DNA of 64,000 bases from Alphaproteobacteria bacterium (GCA_024742485.1 JANSYK010000001.1:1550001-1614000); one strand, 5' to 3'. Shown: positions 12,301 to 21,320, numbered from the stretch's first letter. Translations and numbers: made by a program. Notes: generated from the letters alone by a model not told the origin.

Positions 12301-12823
12301 CAATGTGGACACGTTGCTCGGACCGGAAATGCGGTCAACCGGCGAGGTCATGGGGCTCGATACGGACTACGCACTGGCCTTTGCAAAGTCGCAGCTGGGC
12401 GCGGGTGTCGAACTGCCCCGCGAAGGCAATGTCTTCATTTCGGTTCGCGACGAGGACAAGGAACGGGTGCTGCCCGCAGCAAAACTGCTGCAGGAGAGCG
12501 GATTCGGGGTTGTCGCGACAGCCGGAACAGCGCGGTTTCTCAACGATCAGGGTGTCGCAGCGACCAAGATCAACAAGGTTCTGGAGGGACGGCCGCATGG
12601 CGAAGATGCCATCAAGAACCGAGAAATTCAGTTGGTGATCAACACCACGGCCGGCGCCAAGGCGATCTCCGATTCCAAATCACTGCGCCGCGCAGCCCTA
12701 ATGCAGAAAGTCCCGTATTACACAACCATGTCCGGTTCCATCGCGGCCGTGCGGGCGATCATCGCGCTGAGAGCCGGAAATCTTGAAGTAAAACCGCTGC
12801 AACACTATTTTTCCACGAACTGA
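9332..12823 (+). CDS. carB: Carbamoyl-phosphate synthase large subunit
   Basis: A 1163-residue CarB. Two homologous ATP-grasp halves are visible: the first begins [20 protein letters not shown] and contains [12 protein letters not shown]; the second begins [20 protein letters not shown] and contains [12 protein letters not shown]. The carboxyphosphate and carbamate halves each end with an [18 protein letters not shown] or [18 protein letters not shown] block. The C-terminal MGS-like allosteric domain follows (from about residue 1025). It is about 90 residues longer than enterobacterial CarB, mainly because of a charged insert around residues 150-215 in the first half. carA lies 1.3 kb upstream beyond an oppositely oriented gene. 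Confidence 0.98.
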   Translation: MPKRTDIKSILIIGAGPIVIGQACEFDYSGTQACKALKEEGYRVILVNSNPATIMTDPGLADATYVEPITPEVVAKIIAKERPDALLPTMGGQTALNTALSLRRMGVLDRYNVEMIGAKPDAIDKAEDRALFREAMASIDLETPRSMLANATEAKEQDRKAHEAERAKLSAQFDGGELDTALDALETEWQLGETDRKQRYLGHALGVAAKALDHVGLPAIIRPSFTLGGTGGGIAFNRSEFYEIVESGLDASPTTEVLIEESVLGWKEYEMEVVRDKADNCIIICSIENVDPMGVHTGDSITVAPALTLTDKEYQIMRNASIAVLREIGVETGGSNVQFAVNPADGRLVVIEMNPRVSRSSALASKATGFPIAKVAAKLAVGYTLDELDNDITGGATPASFEPSIDYVVTKIPRFAFEKFPGAAPLLTTSMKSVGEVMAIGRTFAESLQKALRGLETGLTGLDEIEIAGIGEGDDKNAIRAALGTPTPDRLRVAAQALRLGTDPASVHDSCKIDPWFIDQLKTIVDMEERIRSIGLPTDQANLRMLKSMGFSDARLASLTGQRETDIAKLRSALDVHPVYKRIDTCAAEFASPTAYMYSTYEVPFAGALRSEAEVSDRQKVVILGGGPNRIGQGIEFDYCCCHAAFALDDAGYESIMINCNPETVSTDYDTSDRLYFEPLTAEDVLEILRTEQQSGTLHGVIVQFGGQTPLKLAEALEKAGIPILGTAPDAIDLAEDRDRFQKLLTKLDLRQPRNGIAHSVEQARLVATELGFPLVVRPSYVLGGRAMQIIREEGDLSNYLLGTVPELVPEEIKARYPNDKTGQINTLLGTNPLLFDSYLSNATEVDVDCLSDGNSVFVCGIMEHIEEAGIHSGDSACSLPVHSLSEETVDELERQTRELARALNVGGLMNVQYAIKNGDIYVLEVNPRASRTVPFVAKTVGAPIAKIAARIMAGEDLDAAIAAYGEKPDPRALNHIAVKEAVFPFARFPNVDTLLGPEMRSTGEVMGLDTDYALAFAKSQLGAGVELPREGNVFISVRDEDKERVLPAAKLLQESGFGVVATAGTARFLNDQGVAATKINKVLEGRPHGEDAIKNREIQLVINTTAGAKAISDSKSLRRAALMQKVPYYTTMSGSIAAVRAIIALRAGNLEVKPLQHYFSTN

Positions 12824-13037
12824 ACGAACGGATTGATGGCCGTCGGTTGGAGCTGATCCACCGCACGCCCACAAACCACCTTCGGTATGAAAATACTGGA
12901 ATTATTGTCACAATTGCTGCTACAATTGGCGCGTTGTTGTTCAGGCGGTTCTGGAACGGGTGTTTCAGGAGCCGTTTTATTTTGCGCTGTTTGCCGGCAA
13001 ATCGCCGCGCCCATGCGCCAAAAACATGGAGAAGGAC

Positions 13038-13514
13038 ATGGTTGAAAAAGTCCCCATGACGCAGGACGGGTTTGCCAAGCTGCATGAAGAATTGCGCTGG
13101 CGCCAGCAGGAAGAGCGTCCGCGGATCATCGAAGCGATTGCCGAGGCGCGCGCCCATGGCGATCTGTCTGAAAACGCGGAATATCATGCCGCCAAGGAAG
13201 CACAAAGCCTCAATGAGGGTCGTGTTGCGGAACTGGAGGATCTGACGGCGCGCGCCGAAGTCATCGACCTGACGAAGATGTCCGGAGACACCATCAAATT
13301 CGGTGCAACCGTCAAAATCGTCGATGAAGACACGGACGAGGAAAAGACCTACCAGATCGTTGGCGACCAGGAAGCCGATGTTAAGCAGGGGCGGATTTCC
13401 CTGTCTTCTCCAATCGCCCGTGCAATGATCAGCAAGCAGGTCGGTGACAGTATCGAAGTGAACGCTCCGGGTGGAGCCAAAGCCTATGAAATTCTGGACG
13501 TGAGCTGGGGATAA
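13038..13514 (+). CDS. greA: Transcription elongation factor GreA
   Basis: A 158-residue GreA, the factor that stimulates transcript cleavage in backtracked RNA polymerase. The N-terminal coiled coil carries the family signature with the acidic tip [12 protein letters not shown] and ARAHGDLSE; the C-terminal FKBP-like domain ends in [19 protein letters not shown] 13038 is chosen because GGAGAAGG lies just upstream and the length is then the family standard. An in-frame start at 12960 would add 26 residues without homology. The gene leads a conserved rhizobial run with lpcC, lrp, trxB and lsrB. Confidence 0.97.
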   Translation: MVEKVPMTQDGFAKLHEELRWRQQEERPRIIEAIAEARAHGDLSENAEYHAAKEAQSLNEGRVAELEDLTARAEVIDLTKMSGDTIKFGATVKIVDEDTDEEKTYQIVGDQEADVKQGRISLSSPIARAMISKQVGDSIEVNAPGGAKAYEILDVSWG

Positions 13515-13554
13515 GATCCAGCTCGCGGGGGGCGCGGCAACCGGCATATCAAAC

Positions 13555-14622
13555 ATGGTTGACGGCGTGGAACTGATAGTCACGAACATGCACCGGAATT
13601 TCACCGGGGTCTCATCGACCGCGGCCGCTGTCGTGCGAAAACAAGTCGATCACTATGATATGCGGCTCGTCGGAAAGGCTCTCCCCGGCTGCCCGGATCC
13701 CATTTCAGTAACCGAGGCCATCGGTCTGTCGCGGCTGCATTCGGCGAATCGTCCTTTCGCCATCTGGCATGTTCGGCGCAACAATGAAATGCGGGCAGCC
13801 CTGTTTGCGCGTGACGTCCTGCAATGTCCGATCAAAATCGTCTTCACGTCCGCGGCCCAGCGGCGCCATTCTGCACTTCCGCGATGGCTCATTTCACGCA
13901 TGGATATGGTGATTGCCACAACTCGGTCGGCAGCCAAATTCGTCCCCAATGCCCGCGCCATCATTCACCATGGCGTTGATACGGAGCAGTTTCACCCCGC
14001 TGAAGACCGTCCGAAATCCTGGTTGAACACCGGGATGCCGGGAAAGATGGGGATCGGCACGATCGGTCGCATTCGACCGGAAAAGGGAACTGATCTGTTT
14101 GTTGACGCGATGATTTCCCTTCTTCCGCATCACCCGGAAGCTACAGCCGTGGTTGTCGGCAAGGCGAAGCGTGAACATCGCGCTTTCGAGGCAGCCCTGC
14201 GCAGCCGGATCGAGACCGCCGGATTGTCCCATCGGTTTGTCTTTACCGGCGAGGTCGGTCCCGGCGAGCTGCCGGAACTGGTCCGCAGCCTGTCCCTGCT
14301 CGTCGCACCGCCGCGTTATGAAGGTTTCGGCATGACGCCTCTCGAGGCCATGGCCAGCGGCGTCCCGGTCGTCGCAACCCATACGGGCTACTTTTCGCGT
14401 TTCATCGGCAACAATGAAGCCGGCCTCTTGGTCAGCGAAACCAGCGCCGCTGCGGTTGCCCGTGCCGTGCATGCCCTTTTGAAGGAACCGCTTCGACGCG
14501 GCGCCATGAACGCCACGGCAAGGGAACGCGCGCTCGCAATGTTCAGCGTCAACAACGAGGTCAGCGGTATTGCCCGCATCTATGAAGAGATGTGGCGCGA
14601 GGGGATCAAACCCGCCGCCTGA
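13555..14622 (+). CDS. lpcC: Family 4 glycosyltransferase, probable LPS core mannosyltransferase LpcC/LpsB
   Basis: The 355-residue protein has a GT-B fold with the GT4 donor-binding elements: GTIGRIRPEKGTDLFVDAM around residue 165 and the E-x7-E motif RYEGFGMTPLEAMASGVPVV near residue 260. The N-terminal half starts ELIVTNMHRNFTGVSST, with an Asn-rich acceptor region typical of the rhizobial LpcC/LpsB group, which adds mannose to Kdo in the LPS inner core at the cytoplasmic membrane. The greA-glycosyltransferase-lrp-trxB neighbourhood is the known location of lpsB/lpcC in rhizobia, which supports the specific name. Acceptor specificity is inferred from synteny, not shown. Confidence 0.82.
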   Translation: MVDGVELIVTNMHRNFTGVSSTAAAVVRKQVDHYDMRLVGKALPGCPDPISVTEAIGLSRLHSANRPFAIWHVRRNNEMRAALFARDVLQCPIKIVFTSAAQRRHSALPRWLISRMDMVIATTRSAAKFVPNARAIIHHGVDTEQFHPAEDRPKSWLNTGMPGKMGIGTIGRIRPEKGTDLFVDAMISLLPHHPEATAVVVGKAKREHRAFEAALRSRIETAGLSHRFVFTGEVGPGELPELVRSLSLLVAPPRYEGFGMTPLEAMASGVPVVATHTGYFSRFIGNNEAGLLVSETSAAAVARAVHALLKEPLRRGAMNATARERALAMFSVNNEVSGIARIYEEMWREGIKPAA

Positions 14623-14646
14623 TCGACAGGAATACGCTGATCCAGG

Positions 14647-15123
14647 TCAGCGACCGAGCGCCACGGCTCCTTCATCCTTGATTTGACGAATCGTCAGCAT
14701 CGACCGGACCGTGTCGACATTGTCCGCAGCTGTCAGCTCGTCAATCACGAAATCCTGAAAATGCGTCAGGTCTTCCGCGACGCAGTGCAGCAGAAAATCG
14801 GATTCACCGGACACCATCCAGGACTGGCGCACGATCGGCCATTGCAGAGTCTTTTCTGCAAAGGAACGCAAATGTATCTCGGATTGCTGAGCAAGACCGA
14901 TCATGCAGAAGGCGACGAGATCATAGCCCAACGCAGCGGCATTGATCATCGCCCTGTATCCCTCGATGATGCCGGCCTGTTCCAGCTTGCGCACCCGCCG
15001 AAGACAGGGCGGCGCAGAAATCCCGACCCGTTCGGACAAATCGACATTGGTGATTCGACCTTCATTCTGCAGTTCGCGCAGAATTTTGAGGTCAATCTCG
15101 TCAAGTTCCGCTCTGATCGGCAT
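14647..15123 (-). CDS. Lrp/AsnC-family transcriptional regulator
   Basis: A 158-residue Lrp-type regulator. The N-terminal HTH runs through LDEIDLKILRELQNEGRITN, VDLSERVGISAPPCLRRVRK and LEQAGIIEGYRA; the C-terminal RAM/AsnC effector domain includes VSGESDFLLHCVAEDLTHF, the usual ligand-binding fold. ATG 15123 has GGGAGG 5 nt upstream; upstream in-frame codons (to 15357) are non-homologous. It converges with lpcC and diverges from trxB. A candidate self-binding site lies at 15172-15187. Confidence 0.92.
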   Translation of the reverse strand: MPIRAELDEIDLKILRELQNEGRITNVDLSERVGISAPPCLRRVRKLEQAGIIEGYRAMINAAALGYDLVAFCMIGLAQQSEIHLRSFAEKTLQWPIVRQSWMVSGESDFLLHCVAEDLTHFQDFVIDELTAADNVDTVRSMLTIRQIKDEGAVALGR

Positions 15124-15171
15124 CACGGCCTCCCACCGAACCTTTGATTGCGCCGGTGATTGGATCAGTTG

Positions 15172-15187
15172 TTGCGCATTGGCGCAA
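15172..15187. promoter_or_regulatory. Candidate Lrp operator upstream of lrp
   Basis: TTGCGC, ATTG and GCGCAA form a perfect 6 bp dyad, 49 bp upstream of the lrp start, flanked by an A/T-rich AGAAAATTT. Another TTGCGC copy lies at about 15148. Lrp-family regulators usually bind A/T-centred dyads of about 15 bp and often regulate themselves; assignment to this Lrp is inference. Confidence 0.35.
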
Positions 15188-15416
15188 GAAAATTTCGCAG
15201 GCTGCCCCACGCCGCCCATGGCTTGGGCAGCGATCACCCGCACCCTGTGACTATTGTGTGAAAACCCGGCCATGCTCTTGAAACCGGCCCATACGAATTC
15301 GTACATTGCAATCAGGAAACCGAGCCTGAAATGGCAGCGGGCTTTATCCCACCGCACGGGCTTACCGACCAGGTCTCGCGCGGCCGGAATGAGTTTGCAG
15401 AAAAGGAACTATCACA

Positions 15417-16382
15417 ATGACCATCCGACATGCCCGCGTCCTGATCATCGGTTCAGGACCCGCCGGTTACACAGCCGCGATTTATGCCGCGCGTGCGCTG
15501 CTCGAGCCCGTCCTCATTGCCGGAATGGAACAGGGCGGCCAGCTGATGATTACCACTGAGGTCGAAAACTATCCGGGTTATGCCGAGACCGTTCAGGGTC
15601 CCTGGATGATGGAACAGATGCTCAAGCAGTCTCAAAATGTCGGGGCCGACATTGTCAATGATCTGGTCACCGAGGTCGATTTGAATGTCCGCCCGTTCCG
15701 GCTCAAAACCGATTCCGGTCAGGAGTACAGCTGTGACACGCTGGTAATCGCCACCGGTGCGCAGGCCAAGTGGTTGGGCATCGAATCCGAACAGACGTTC
15801 ATGGGCTTCGGCGTTTCGGCCTGTGCGACTTGTGATGGATTTTTCTATCGCGGCAAGAATGTCGTCGTTGTCGGAGGCGGCAACACGGCCGTCGAAGAAG
15901 CGCTCTACCTGTCCAATCTGGCCGCCAAGGTCACCCTTGTGCATCGGCGCGACGAACTGCGTGCCGAAAAGATCCTGCAGCAAAGGCTCTTCAACAAGGA
16001 CAATGTCGAGATCATCTGGGACAGCCAGTTGGAAGAAATCACCGGCGAGACCACGAAACCGCCGTCGGTAACCGGTGTACGCCTCAAAAACGTCAAGACC
16101 GGCGACATCACGGAACACCAGACCCATGGGGTGTTCATCGCGATTGGCCACGCCCCATCCGTCTCGCTGTTTGAGGGCAAGGTCAAACAGAAGCCCAACG
16201 GCTATCTGTGGACGGAGGCAGACTCGACCGCAACCGACATTCCAGGAGTGTTTGCCGCCGGCGACGTGACGGACGACATCTACCGCCAGGCAGTGACCGC
16301 CGCCGGCATGGGATGCATGGCAGCCCTTGAGGCGGAAAAGTATCTGGCCGAACACGAGACGATTGCCGAAGCCGCGGAATAG
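15417..16382 (+). CDS. trxB: Thioredoxin-disulfide reductase
   Basis: A 321-residue FAD/NADPH enzyme that reduces thioredoxin. The FAD-binding GSGPAGYTAAIYAARA is at the N-terminus, the redox-active disulfide is Cys136-Ala-Thr-Cys139, the NADPH-binding VVVVGGGNTAVEEALYLS follows, and the second FAD motif GVFAAGDVTDDIYRQAVTAA is near the C-terminus. Length and motifs match low-molecular-weight TrxB. It is directly followed (44 bp) by the LsrB-type regulator, the rhizobial arrangement linking thiol redox and oxidative-stress control. Confidence 0.98.
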   Translation: MTIRHARVLIIGSGPAGYTAAIYAARALLEPVLIAGMEQGGQLMITTEVENYPGYAETVQGPWMMEQMLKQSQNVGADIVNDLVTEVDLNVRPFRLKTDSGQEYSCDTLVIATGAQAKWLGIESEQTFMGFGVSACATCDGFFYRGKNVVVVGGGNTAVEEALYLSNLAAKVTLVHRRDELRAEKILQQRLFNKDNVEIIWDSQLEEITGETTKPPSVTGVRLKNVKTGDITEHQTHGVFIAIGHAPSVSLFEGKVKQKPNGYLWTEADSTATDIPGVFAAGDVTDDIYRQAVTAAGMGCMAALEAEKYLAEHETIAEAAE

Positions 16383-16426
16383 CTCGACCGGGGGCTTGGT
16401 TCCGCACCTCAACAGGGAGAGACGGC

Positions 16427-17323
16427 ATGCCGCTCGACTGGGACAAGTTGCGAATATTTCATGCTGCGGCCGAGGCTGGGTCCTTCACCCACGCGGCGGA
16501 GGAACTGCATCTTTCCCAATCGGCGATCAGTCGCCAGGTCAGCGCCCTGGAACAGGATATCGGCGTTCCGTTGTTTCATCGTCATGCCCGCGGCCTGATC
16601 CTGACGGAACAGGGAGAACTGCTCTATCACACCGCCCACGACGTTCTGCTGCAGCTTGAAGCGGCCCGGGTCCGGCTGACGGAAACGACCGATAAGCCGA
16701 CCGGCAGGCTGCGCGTGACGACCACGGTCGGGCTCGGCTCCGGATGGTTGACCGAGCGCATGCAGGAGTTCACCGAACTCTATCCGGACATCAAGATTCA
16801 ACTGCTCCTCGACAATGAAGAACTTGATGTCACCATGCGTCATGCCGATTGCGCCATCCGGCTGCGCCAGCCGCAACAGCCCGATCTCATCCAGCGCAAG
16901 CTCTTCACGGTGCATATGCATGTCTACGCCGCGCCGGCCTATCTGAACCGATACGGCAAGCCTGAAAAGGTCAGCGATTTCGACAAGCACAAGATCGTCA
17001 CCTTCGGCGAACCGGCACCGAGCTACCTGCTGGACGTCAACTGGCTGGAGGTCGCGGGCCGGCCGGCCGCAGATCCGCGTACGCCGCAGTTGCAGATCAA
17101 CAATATCATCGCGATCAAGAAAGCGGCGCAGCTTGGTGTCGGCATCGCCATCCTTCCCGACTACGTGGTCGAGCACGATGCCGGGCTTGTTCAGCTTGAC
17201 ATTGGTGCCGATGTGCCGTCGTTCGACTGTTTCTTCTGCTACGCGGAAGAAATGCGCGGATCGGCAAAACTCAAGGCCTTCCGCGATTTCCTTATCTCCA
17301 AGGCACGGAACTGGAAATTCTGA
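16427..17323 (+). CDS. lsrB: LysR-family regulator, LsrB/VtlR type
   Basis: A 298-residue LTTR. The winged HTH covers residues 1-60 (LDWDKLRIFHAAAEAGSFTHAAEELHLSQSAISRQVSALEQ split by the usual turn), then the linker and a periplasmic-binding-protein-like effector domain to residue 295. Position directly behind trxB and the high resemblance of the N-terminus identify it as the LsrB (Sinorhizobium, Agrobacterium) / VtlR (Brucella) regulator, which in those genera affects LPS, oxidative stress, virulence or symbiosis and activates small RNAs. The specific name depends on synteny. The preceding ATG has GGGAGA upstream. Confidence 0.85.
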   Translation: MPLDWDKLRIFHAAAEAGSFTHAAEELHLSQSAISRQVSALEQDIGVPLFHRHARGLILTEQGELLYHTAHDVLLQLEAARVRLTETTDKPTGRLRVTTTVGLGSGWLTERMQEFTELYPDIKIQLLLDNEELDVTMRHADCAIRLRQPQQPDLIQRKLFTVHMHVYAAPAYLNRYGKPEKVSDFDKHKIVTFGEPAPSYLLDVNWLEVAGRPAADPRTPQLQINNIIAIKKAAQLGVGIAILPDYVVEHDAGLVQLDIGADVPSFDCFFCYAEEMRGSAKLKAFRDFLISKARNWKF

Positions 17324-17407
17324 ACGAACGGCCCGCGCCGTCAAACCCGAATGGCAGTCGGACTCGATGGTATGCAGGCCGGGCTCGAAGTCCGTCCGGC
17401 TCGATTG

Positions 17408-17716
17408 TCACATGTCCAGCACTTCACTGACTTCCACGGAACCGGCATCCAGGATCGGGCAACCCTTGGCCATCGCGACCGCCGCCTCGGCATTTTCCGC
17501 ATTGACGACAGAATACCCCGAGAGCGGATTGGCGCCGCCGCCATCGGAGACACCGGCAGCTGTTACGGTTCTGGATTCACCAACCGGTCCGCCACCATCC
17601 ACGACCGCATCGCCCAGTTCTTCAAACCATGCACCCCAGGCAGCCATGACCTTGGCACCCTCTTCCGGACTTTCCGGCATTTTTCCACCATGATAGGCAA
17701 AAACGAATTTCGGCAT
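17408..17716 (-). CDS. YCII/DGPF-domain protein
   Basis: The 102-residue protein has the ferredoxin-like YCII fold: MPKFVFAYHGG at the start, a central GAWFEELGDAVVDGG, NPLSGYSVVNAENAEAAVAM, and the C-terminal GSVEVSEVLDM. Members are often stress-linked proteins, partnered with ArsR or SRPBCC genes, or anti-sigma-like; the reaction is unknown. ATG 17716 follows GGAGGGAG. Its promoter overlaps a near-perfect 30 bp inverted repeat, so it is probably under tight repression by a regulator that is not encoded next to it. Confidence 0.82.
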   Translation of the reverse strand: MPKFVFAYHGGKMPESPEEGAKVMAAWGAWFEELGDAVVDGGGPVGESRTVTAAGVSDGGGANPLSGYSVVNAENAEAAVAMAKGCPILDAGSVEVSEVLDM

Positions 17717-17746
17717 GACAACTCCCTCCAAATTCAGGCATCAAAT

Positions 17747-17776
17747 TAACAAACATGTTATTTAACATATTTGTTA
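17747..17776. promoter_or_regulatory. 30 bp operator-like inverted repeat before the YCII gene
   Basis: Two 14 bp arms, TAACAAACATGTTA (17747-17760) and TAACATATTTGTTA (17763-17776), are separated by TT and complementary at 13 of 14 positions. It lies 31 bp upstream of the YCII start and covers the -10 region of the predicted promoter, so binding of a dimeric repressor (ArsR-, TetR- or MarR-like) would block transcription. Confidence 0.65.
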
Positions 17777-17793
17777 TTTTATGGATCTGTCAA
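17764..17793 (-). promoter_or_regulatory. Predicted promoter of the YCII gene
   Basis: On the minus strand TTGACA (17793-17788) and TATGTT (17769-17764) are 18 bp apart. The -10 element is inside the right arm of the inverted repeat. Confidence 0.6.
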
Positions 17794-17845
17794 TATTTGG
17801 ACAAACATGTCTCGGCAGGGCTTTTCCGATCAGTGAAAACTGGCT

Positions 17846-19006
17846 TTAGAACCGCCAAACCGTTTGCGGACCGTCAAATCCCTTCAGATCGACTTCACCG
17901 GCGCTGCTGCACCGTTCCGGAACAAGCTTCGCCAGTTCGGATGACAGAACATTGTCGCACCTCAATTGGGAAGCCGCCGACAACAGGCGCGCCGTATAGT
18001 TGACGGGCGGCCCGATCGCCGTGAAGTCAAGGCGGTTCGCGCCACCGATATTGCCGTAGTGAAACGTTCCGCAGTGCAGGGCAGCCCGAAACTCCACATC
18101 ATAGTGTCCATCGTCGGCCAGCGCCGCCCGGCCTTCATGAACGGCATCGATGGCAGAAGCGGCAATCTCGGCAATCTGATCTTCGCTCTCATAGGGAAAT
18201 ATGGCGAAAAATCCGTCGCCCATGAATTTGAGAATCTCACCGCCGCGCTGGTTGACCGGCGGCACCAGCCGATCGAAGGTATCGTTCAGCAGATCAACAA
18301 CTTCACTGCCTTGCTTGCTGTTCGACATGGCGGTGAAATCCTTCACATCGACAAACAGGATCACCGCGCTGATGCCCTCGCCGTCCCCGCGATGAACCTT
18401 GCCCTGGAGGATTTGCGCACCGCTGTTGCGCCCGACATAGGTCGACAACAGCACGGCTGAATTCAGCCAGAGCATGTAGGTCTCCGTCAGCCGGGCCAGC
18501 GGAGCATTGATCTGTTGCAGGATATCGAGATCGCGCTCGCTGAACCCGCCCTTCTGTGCCGACGACCAGGTACAGACATGGGTTTCTCCGGAGGTGAAGA
18601 TCAGCGGTTGAGCGAGATAATCGGTAAAACCCTGCTCCCTCAGCTCGCCAATAATAATGTAATCATCGGGGCAATCGTCCCGCTCGAGATGCCGTCGCAA
18701 TGGTTTCTGCTCCTCGATCACACGCGGCAGCGGATTGGAGGTGTAAATCTCCTGGGAAAACGTTCCCATCGGTGCCTGCGCGATGTCGATCCCTTCCCCC
18801 TTTATCCAGCGGAAGCGTTGTCCCAGAAGGTTCGGATGCAGGGTGTAGATGAACAACATGAAGCGATCGACGGCAACATCGAGATCGACGAGCCGATCGC
18901 AAATACCAGTGACGATCTGGCGGGCATCCGAACTCGGACGGGCACCGTCGACCATCCATTCGACGAGGTCCCTGCTGTCCGTCATATGTTCTTGCCTGCG
19001 CTGCAT
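17846..19006 (-). CDS. Class III adenylate/guanylate cyclase with N-terminal sensory region
   Basis: A 386-residue soluble protein. Residues 1-190 look like a GAF-like input region without membrane segments; residues 205-375 form a class III cyclase domain. The first metal aspartate is in ILFVDVKDFT, the second in LKFMGDGFFAIF together with the base-selecting lysine, and the adenine-type aspartate and transition-state Asn/Arg are in RLDFTAIGPPVNYTARLL, so the site looks intact and favours ATP. The ATG at 19006 has GGGAG and AGGGG upstream. It is a single gene downstream of the sulfatase, so its signal cannot be read from context. Confidence 0.85.
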   Translation of the reverse strand: MQRRQEHMTDSRDLVEWMVDGARPSSDARQIVTGICDRLVDLDVAVDRFMLFIYTLHPNLLGQRFRWIKGEGIDIAQAPMGTFSQEIYTSNPLPRVIEEQKPLRRHLERDDCPDDYIIIGELREQGFTDYLAQPLIFTSGETHVCTWSSAQKGGFSERDLDILQQINAPLARLTETYMLWLNSAVLLSTYVGRNSGAQILQGKVHRGDGEGISAVILFVDVKDFTAMSNSKQGSEVVDLLNDTFDRLVPPVNQRGGEILKFMGDGFFAIFPYESEDQIAEIAASAIDAVHEGRAALADDGHYDVEFRAALHCGTFHYGNIGGANRLDFTAIGPPVNYTARLLSAASQLRCDNVLSSELAKLVPERCSSAGEVDLKGFDGPQTVWRF

Positions 19007-19114
19007 GGCCCCTGCTCCCCGGCTGTGACAACCCGTTGATCACAATACTACCGGGACGGCGTCACACAAAACATCGCAACCGCATTCCTCATCAACATTT
19101 GATGTTGGGGTGCC

Positions 19115-20491
19115 TCAGACGACCCAGGGGGCCGTCTGGTTCGTCGGCTCGGGACCGCCATCCCGGATGCCGGAATTGGCCGGCACCTCATAGTGCCGGA
19201 AATGAGCGTCGAGTTGTTCCGTGAGTCGCTGGACCAGACCTGCAAATTCCATCTCCTGCGCCAGATTCAGCGTCTCCCGGGGATCCTCCTTCAGGTCAAA
19301 AAGGAGCGTTTGACCGGAATGATGGTGACGCAGCAACTTGTATCGCGTTGTTCGAATCATGCGGGCAGATCCGTATTCGCAAAACTGTGTCGTTCTCCAG
19401 GATTCCTCAAGCGGATCATTTGTCAGCATTGGAAGAAAACTGCGTCCCGCGTATCCCTTTTGTGGTTCGGGATCGGCACCGACACCGGAAAAAGCGGCAA
19501 GGGTCTGGAACAAATCCAGATGGTCAACAAACTCAATCCGGCGCTGGCCGGAAAACAGCTTTGTCGGATGATTGAAAATCATCGGAATCCGAATGCTCTC
19601 CTCCACCATATTGAGTGGCATCGTCCCGTTGCCCTTGCCCCAGATTCCATGATGGCCGCAGCACAAACCATGGTCAGACGTGTAGACGATCAAGGTGTCG
19701 TCGCGCACGGCAAGCGCTTCCAACTCATCGATCAGCCGGCCGACGGCCTCATCGAGACTGGAGACTGCGGCGTAATACTGCATCAGCGCTTCACGCGATT
19801 CCGTGCGTGAAATGAGATCACGCGATTCCAGGTTTTGATGACCGAAGGGGTAGGCCGTGTCGGGTGGGATATCGCCGAAATGGCAATCGCGATATTGGTC
19901 CACAAGGCGTTGCGGGTGATCGGCCCAGGGACTGTGGGTTGCCGTATGCCCGACAAACAGAAAGAACGGCCGCTCAGCATCACGGCCGCGCAGAAAGTCA
20001 ATCGCGGCGTCCGTAATCACCTGTGATTTGTACCCTTCCAATTCGACGACATCGCCGTCCCGGCTGTAGCGGTACGCTCCCCTGGCCTCGATCGGATAGT
20101 CACCGCTCAGCGCAAACCATCGGTCAAATCCCGGATGGGGCTCCAGGTCATTTCCCAGATGCCATTTGCCTGACATGCCCACTTGATATCCGGCGTCCTG
20201 CAGCAGCTCCGGCAGCGTTAGTTCGGCGTCGAGCCAGCGTCGTTGTTCAAACCCCTGACCGCTGGCGATATAGTCGTGCAACCCGTGTTGAGACGCCAGC
20301 CGTCCTGTCTGAAAGCAAGCCCGTGCGGGCGAGCACACGGGCGTCGGTGTAAAGGCGTTCTCCATGACGACACCGGTCCGGGCCAGATGATCGAGCGTGG
20401 GTGTCCGCAACTCCGAATTGCCATAGGCCGGCAGCGCCCATTGGCCGTGATCATCATTGAAGATCACGACGATATTTTTGCGAGATGGCAT
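19115..20491 (-). CDS. Type I sulfatase (formylglycine-dependent)
   Basis: A 458-residue alkaline-phosphatase-fold sulfatase. The metal-binding start NIVVIFNDDHGQ and the formylglycine motif CSPAR (Cys53) in TPTPVCSPARACFQTGRLAS are intact, as are the downstream GKWHLG lysine/histidine motif and IVYTSDHG metal ligands. No signal peptide is seen, so it probably acts in the cytoplasm on an imported sulfate ester. I place the start at ATG 20491 (14 bp after the permease stop); an upstream start at 20545 would overlap the permease by 41 bp. It is last in the iclR-ABC transporter-sulfatase run. The maturase that oxidises the cysteine is not in the window. Confidence 0.9.
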   Translation of the reverse strand: MPSRKNIVVIFNDDHGQWALPAYGNSELRTPTLDHLARTGVVMENAFTPTPVCSPARACFQTGRLASQHGLHDYIASGQGFEQRRWLDAELTLPELLQDAGYQVGMSGKWHLGNDLEPHPGFDRWFALSGDYPIEARGAYRYSRDGDVVELEGYKSQVITDAAIDFLRGRDAERPFFLFVGHTATHSPWADHPQRLVDQYRDCHFGDIPPDTAYPFGHQNLESRDLISRTESREALMQYYAAVSSLDEAVGRLIDELEALAVRDDTLIVYTSDHGLCCGHHGIWGKGNGTMPLNMVEESIRIPMIFNHPTKLFSGQRRIEFVDHLDLFQTLAAFSGVGADPEPQKGYAGRSFLPMLTNDPLEESWRTTQFCEYGSARMIRTTRYKLLRHHHSGQTLLFDLKEDPRETLNLAQEMEFAGLVQRLTEQLDAHFRHYEVPANSGIRDGGPEPTNQTAPWVV

Positions 20492-20504
20492 GTTTCCAGT
20501 TGAC

Positions 20505-21320
20505 CTAGTAATTTGCTGCGGACCGCACGAAACGCCCGATAACATGTTTACCGAACATTTTCCAAGAATAGTCAGTCAACAGGCCAAGAAAGCCGAGAAG
20601 AAAAATCCCGACAAACATCCAATCGATCTTGAAATAGAGTTTGGAGGTCCAGATCAAGTAACCAAGCCCGGACTCGGCCGCAAGCATCTCAACCGCAACG
20701 ATTACAAGAAAGGACGAAGCCAGCGCCAGGCGCATTCCGACATAGATGGACGGCATGGCGGCCGGGATCGTCACCCGCCAGAATATCTGCCACATCGAAG
20801 CACCAAACGTGCGTGCGGCCAGCCGCTTGTTCTGATGGATTGTCACCACACCCGTGGCGGTGTTGACCATAACAATGAAGGCGGTCGCATACATCACCAG
20901 CAGGATTTTCGACAGTTCACCTACACCGAACCAAACGATGAAGAGCGTCACAAGGGCAATCGCCGGAATGAACCGCAGGAAATGGATATAGGGATCGATG
21001 ATCCGCTTGGCATTCAGGAAACTGCCGACCAGCAATCCGATGGGGATCGCCACAAGGCTGCCGAGGATCCAGCCACCGAGGATGCGGACAAGACTGGCGG
21101 ATATGTGCGTCAGCAACAGATCCTGCTGATGCAGTTCCACGGCACCGAGAAAGATGGCCGATACCGGTGGCAGAAAAAACGGATCGATGAAAAGCCGCGC
21201 GCCGACTTCCCAGATCAGCAGACCGATAAGCACCGATAACGGCGATATCAGATTCGCCGCCAACACCCATTTTGTCGCCCCGCCCACTTTCGCCGGCTTG
21301 GATTGATCGATCACTGCCAT
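20505..21320 (-). CDS. ABC transporter permease, SsuC/TauC type
   Basis: A 271-residue inner-membrane permease with about six hydrophobic segments (for example SPLSVLIGLLIWEVGARLF, ILGGWILGSLVAIPIGLLVG, WMFVGIFLLGFLGLLTDY). The EAA-like cytoplasmic loop coupling to the ATPase is visible in LAARTFGASMWQIFWRVTIPAAMPSIYVGMRLALA. This is the family that imports taurine, sulfonates and related anions. Its ATG overlaps the end of the ATPase gene by 10 bp, and the sulfatase follows at 14 bp, so the three are one transcription unit. Confidence 0.92.
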   Translation of the reverse strand: MAVIDQSKPAKVGGATKWVLAANLISPLSVLIGLLIWEVGARLFIDPFFLPPVSAIFLGAVELHQQDLLLTHISASLVRILGGWILGSLVAIPIGLLVGSFLNAKRIIDPYIHFLRFIPAIALVTLFIVWFGVGELSKILLVMYATAFIVMVNTATGVVTIHQNKRLAARTFGASMWQIFWRVTIPAAMPSIYVGMRLALASSFLVIVAVEMLAAESGLGYLIWTSKLYFKIDWMFVGIFLLGFLGLLTDYSWKMFGKHVIGRFVRSAANY

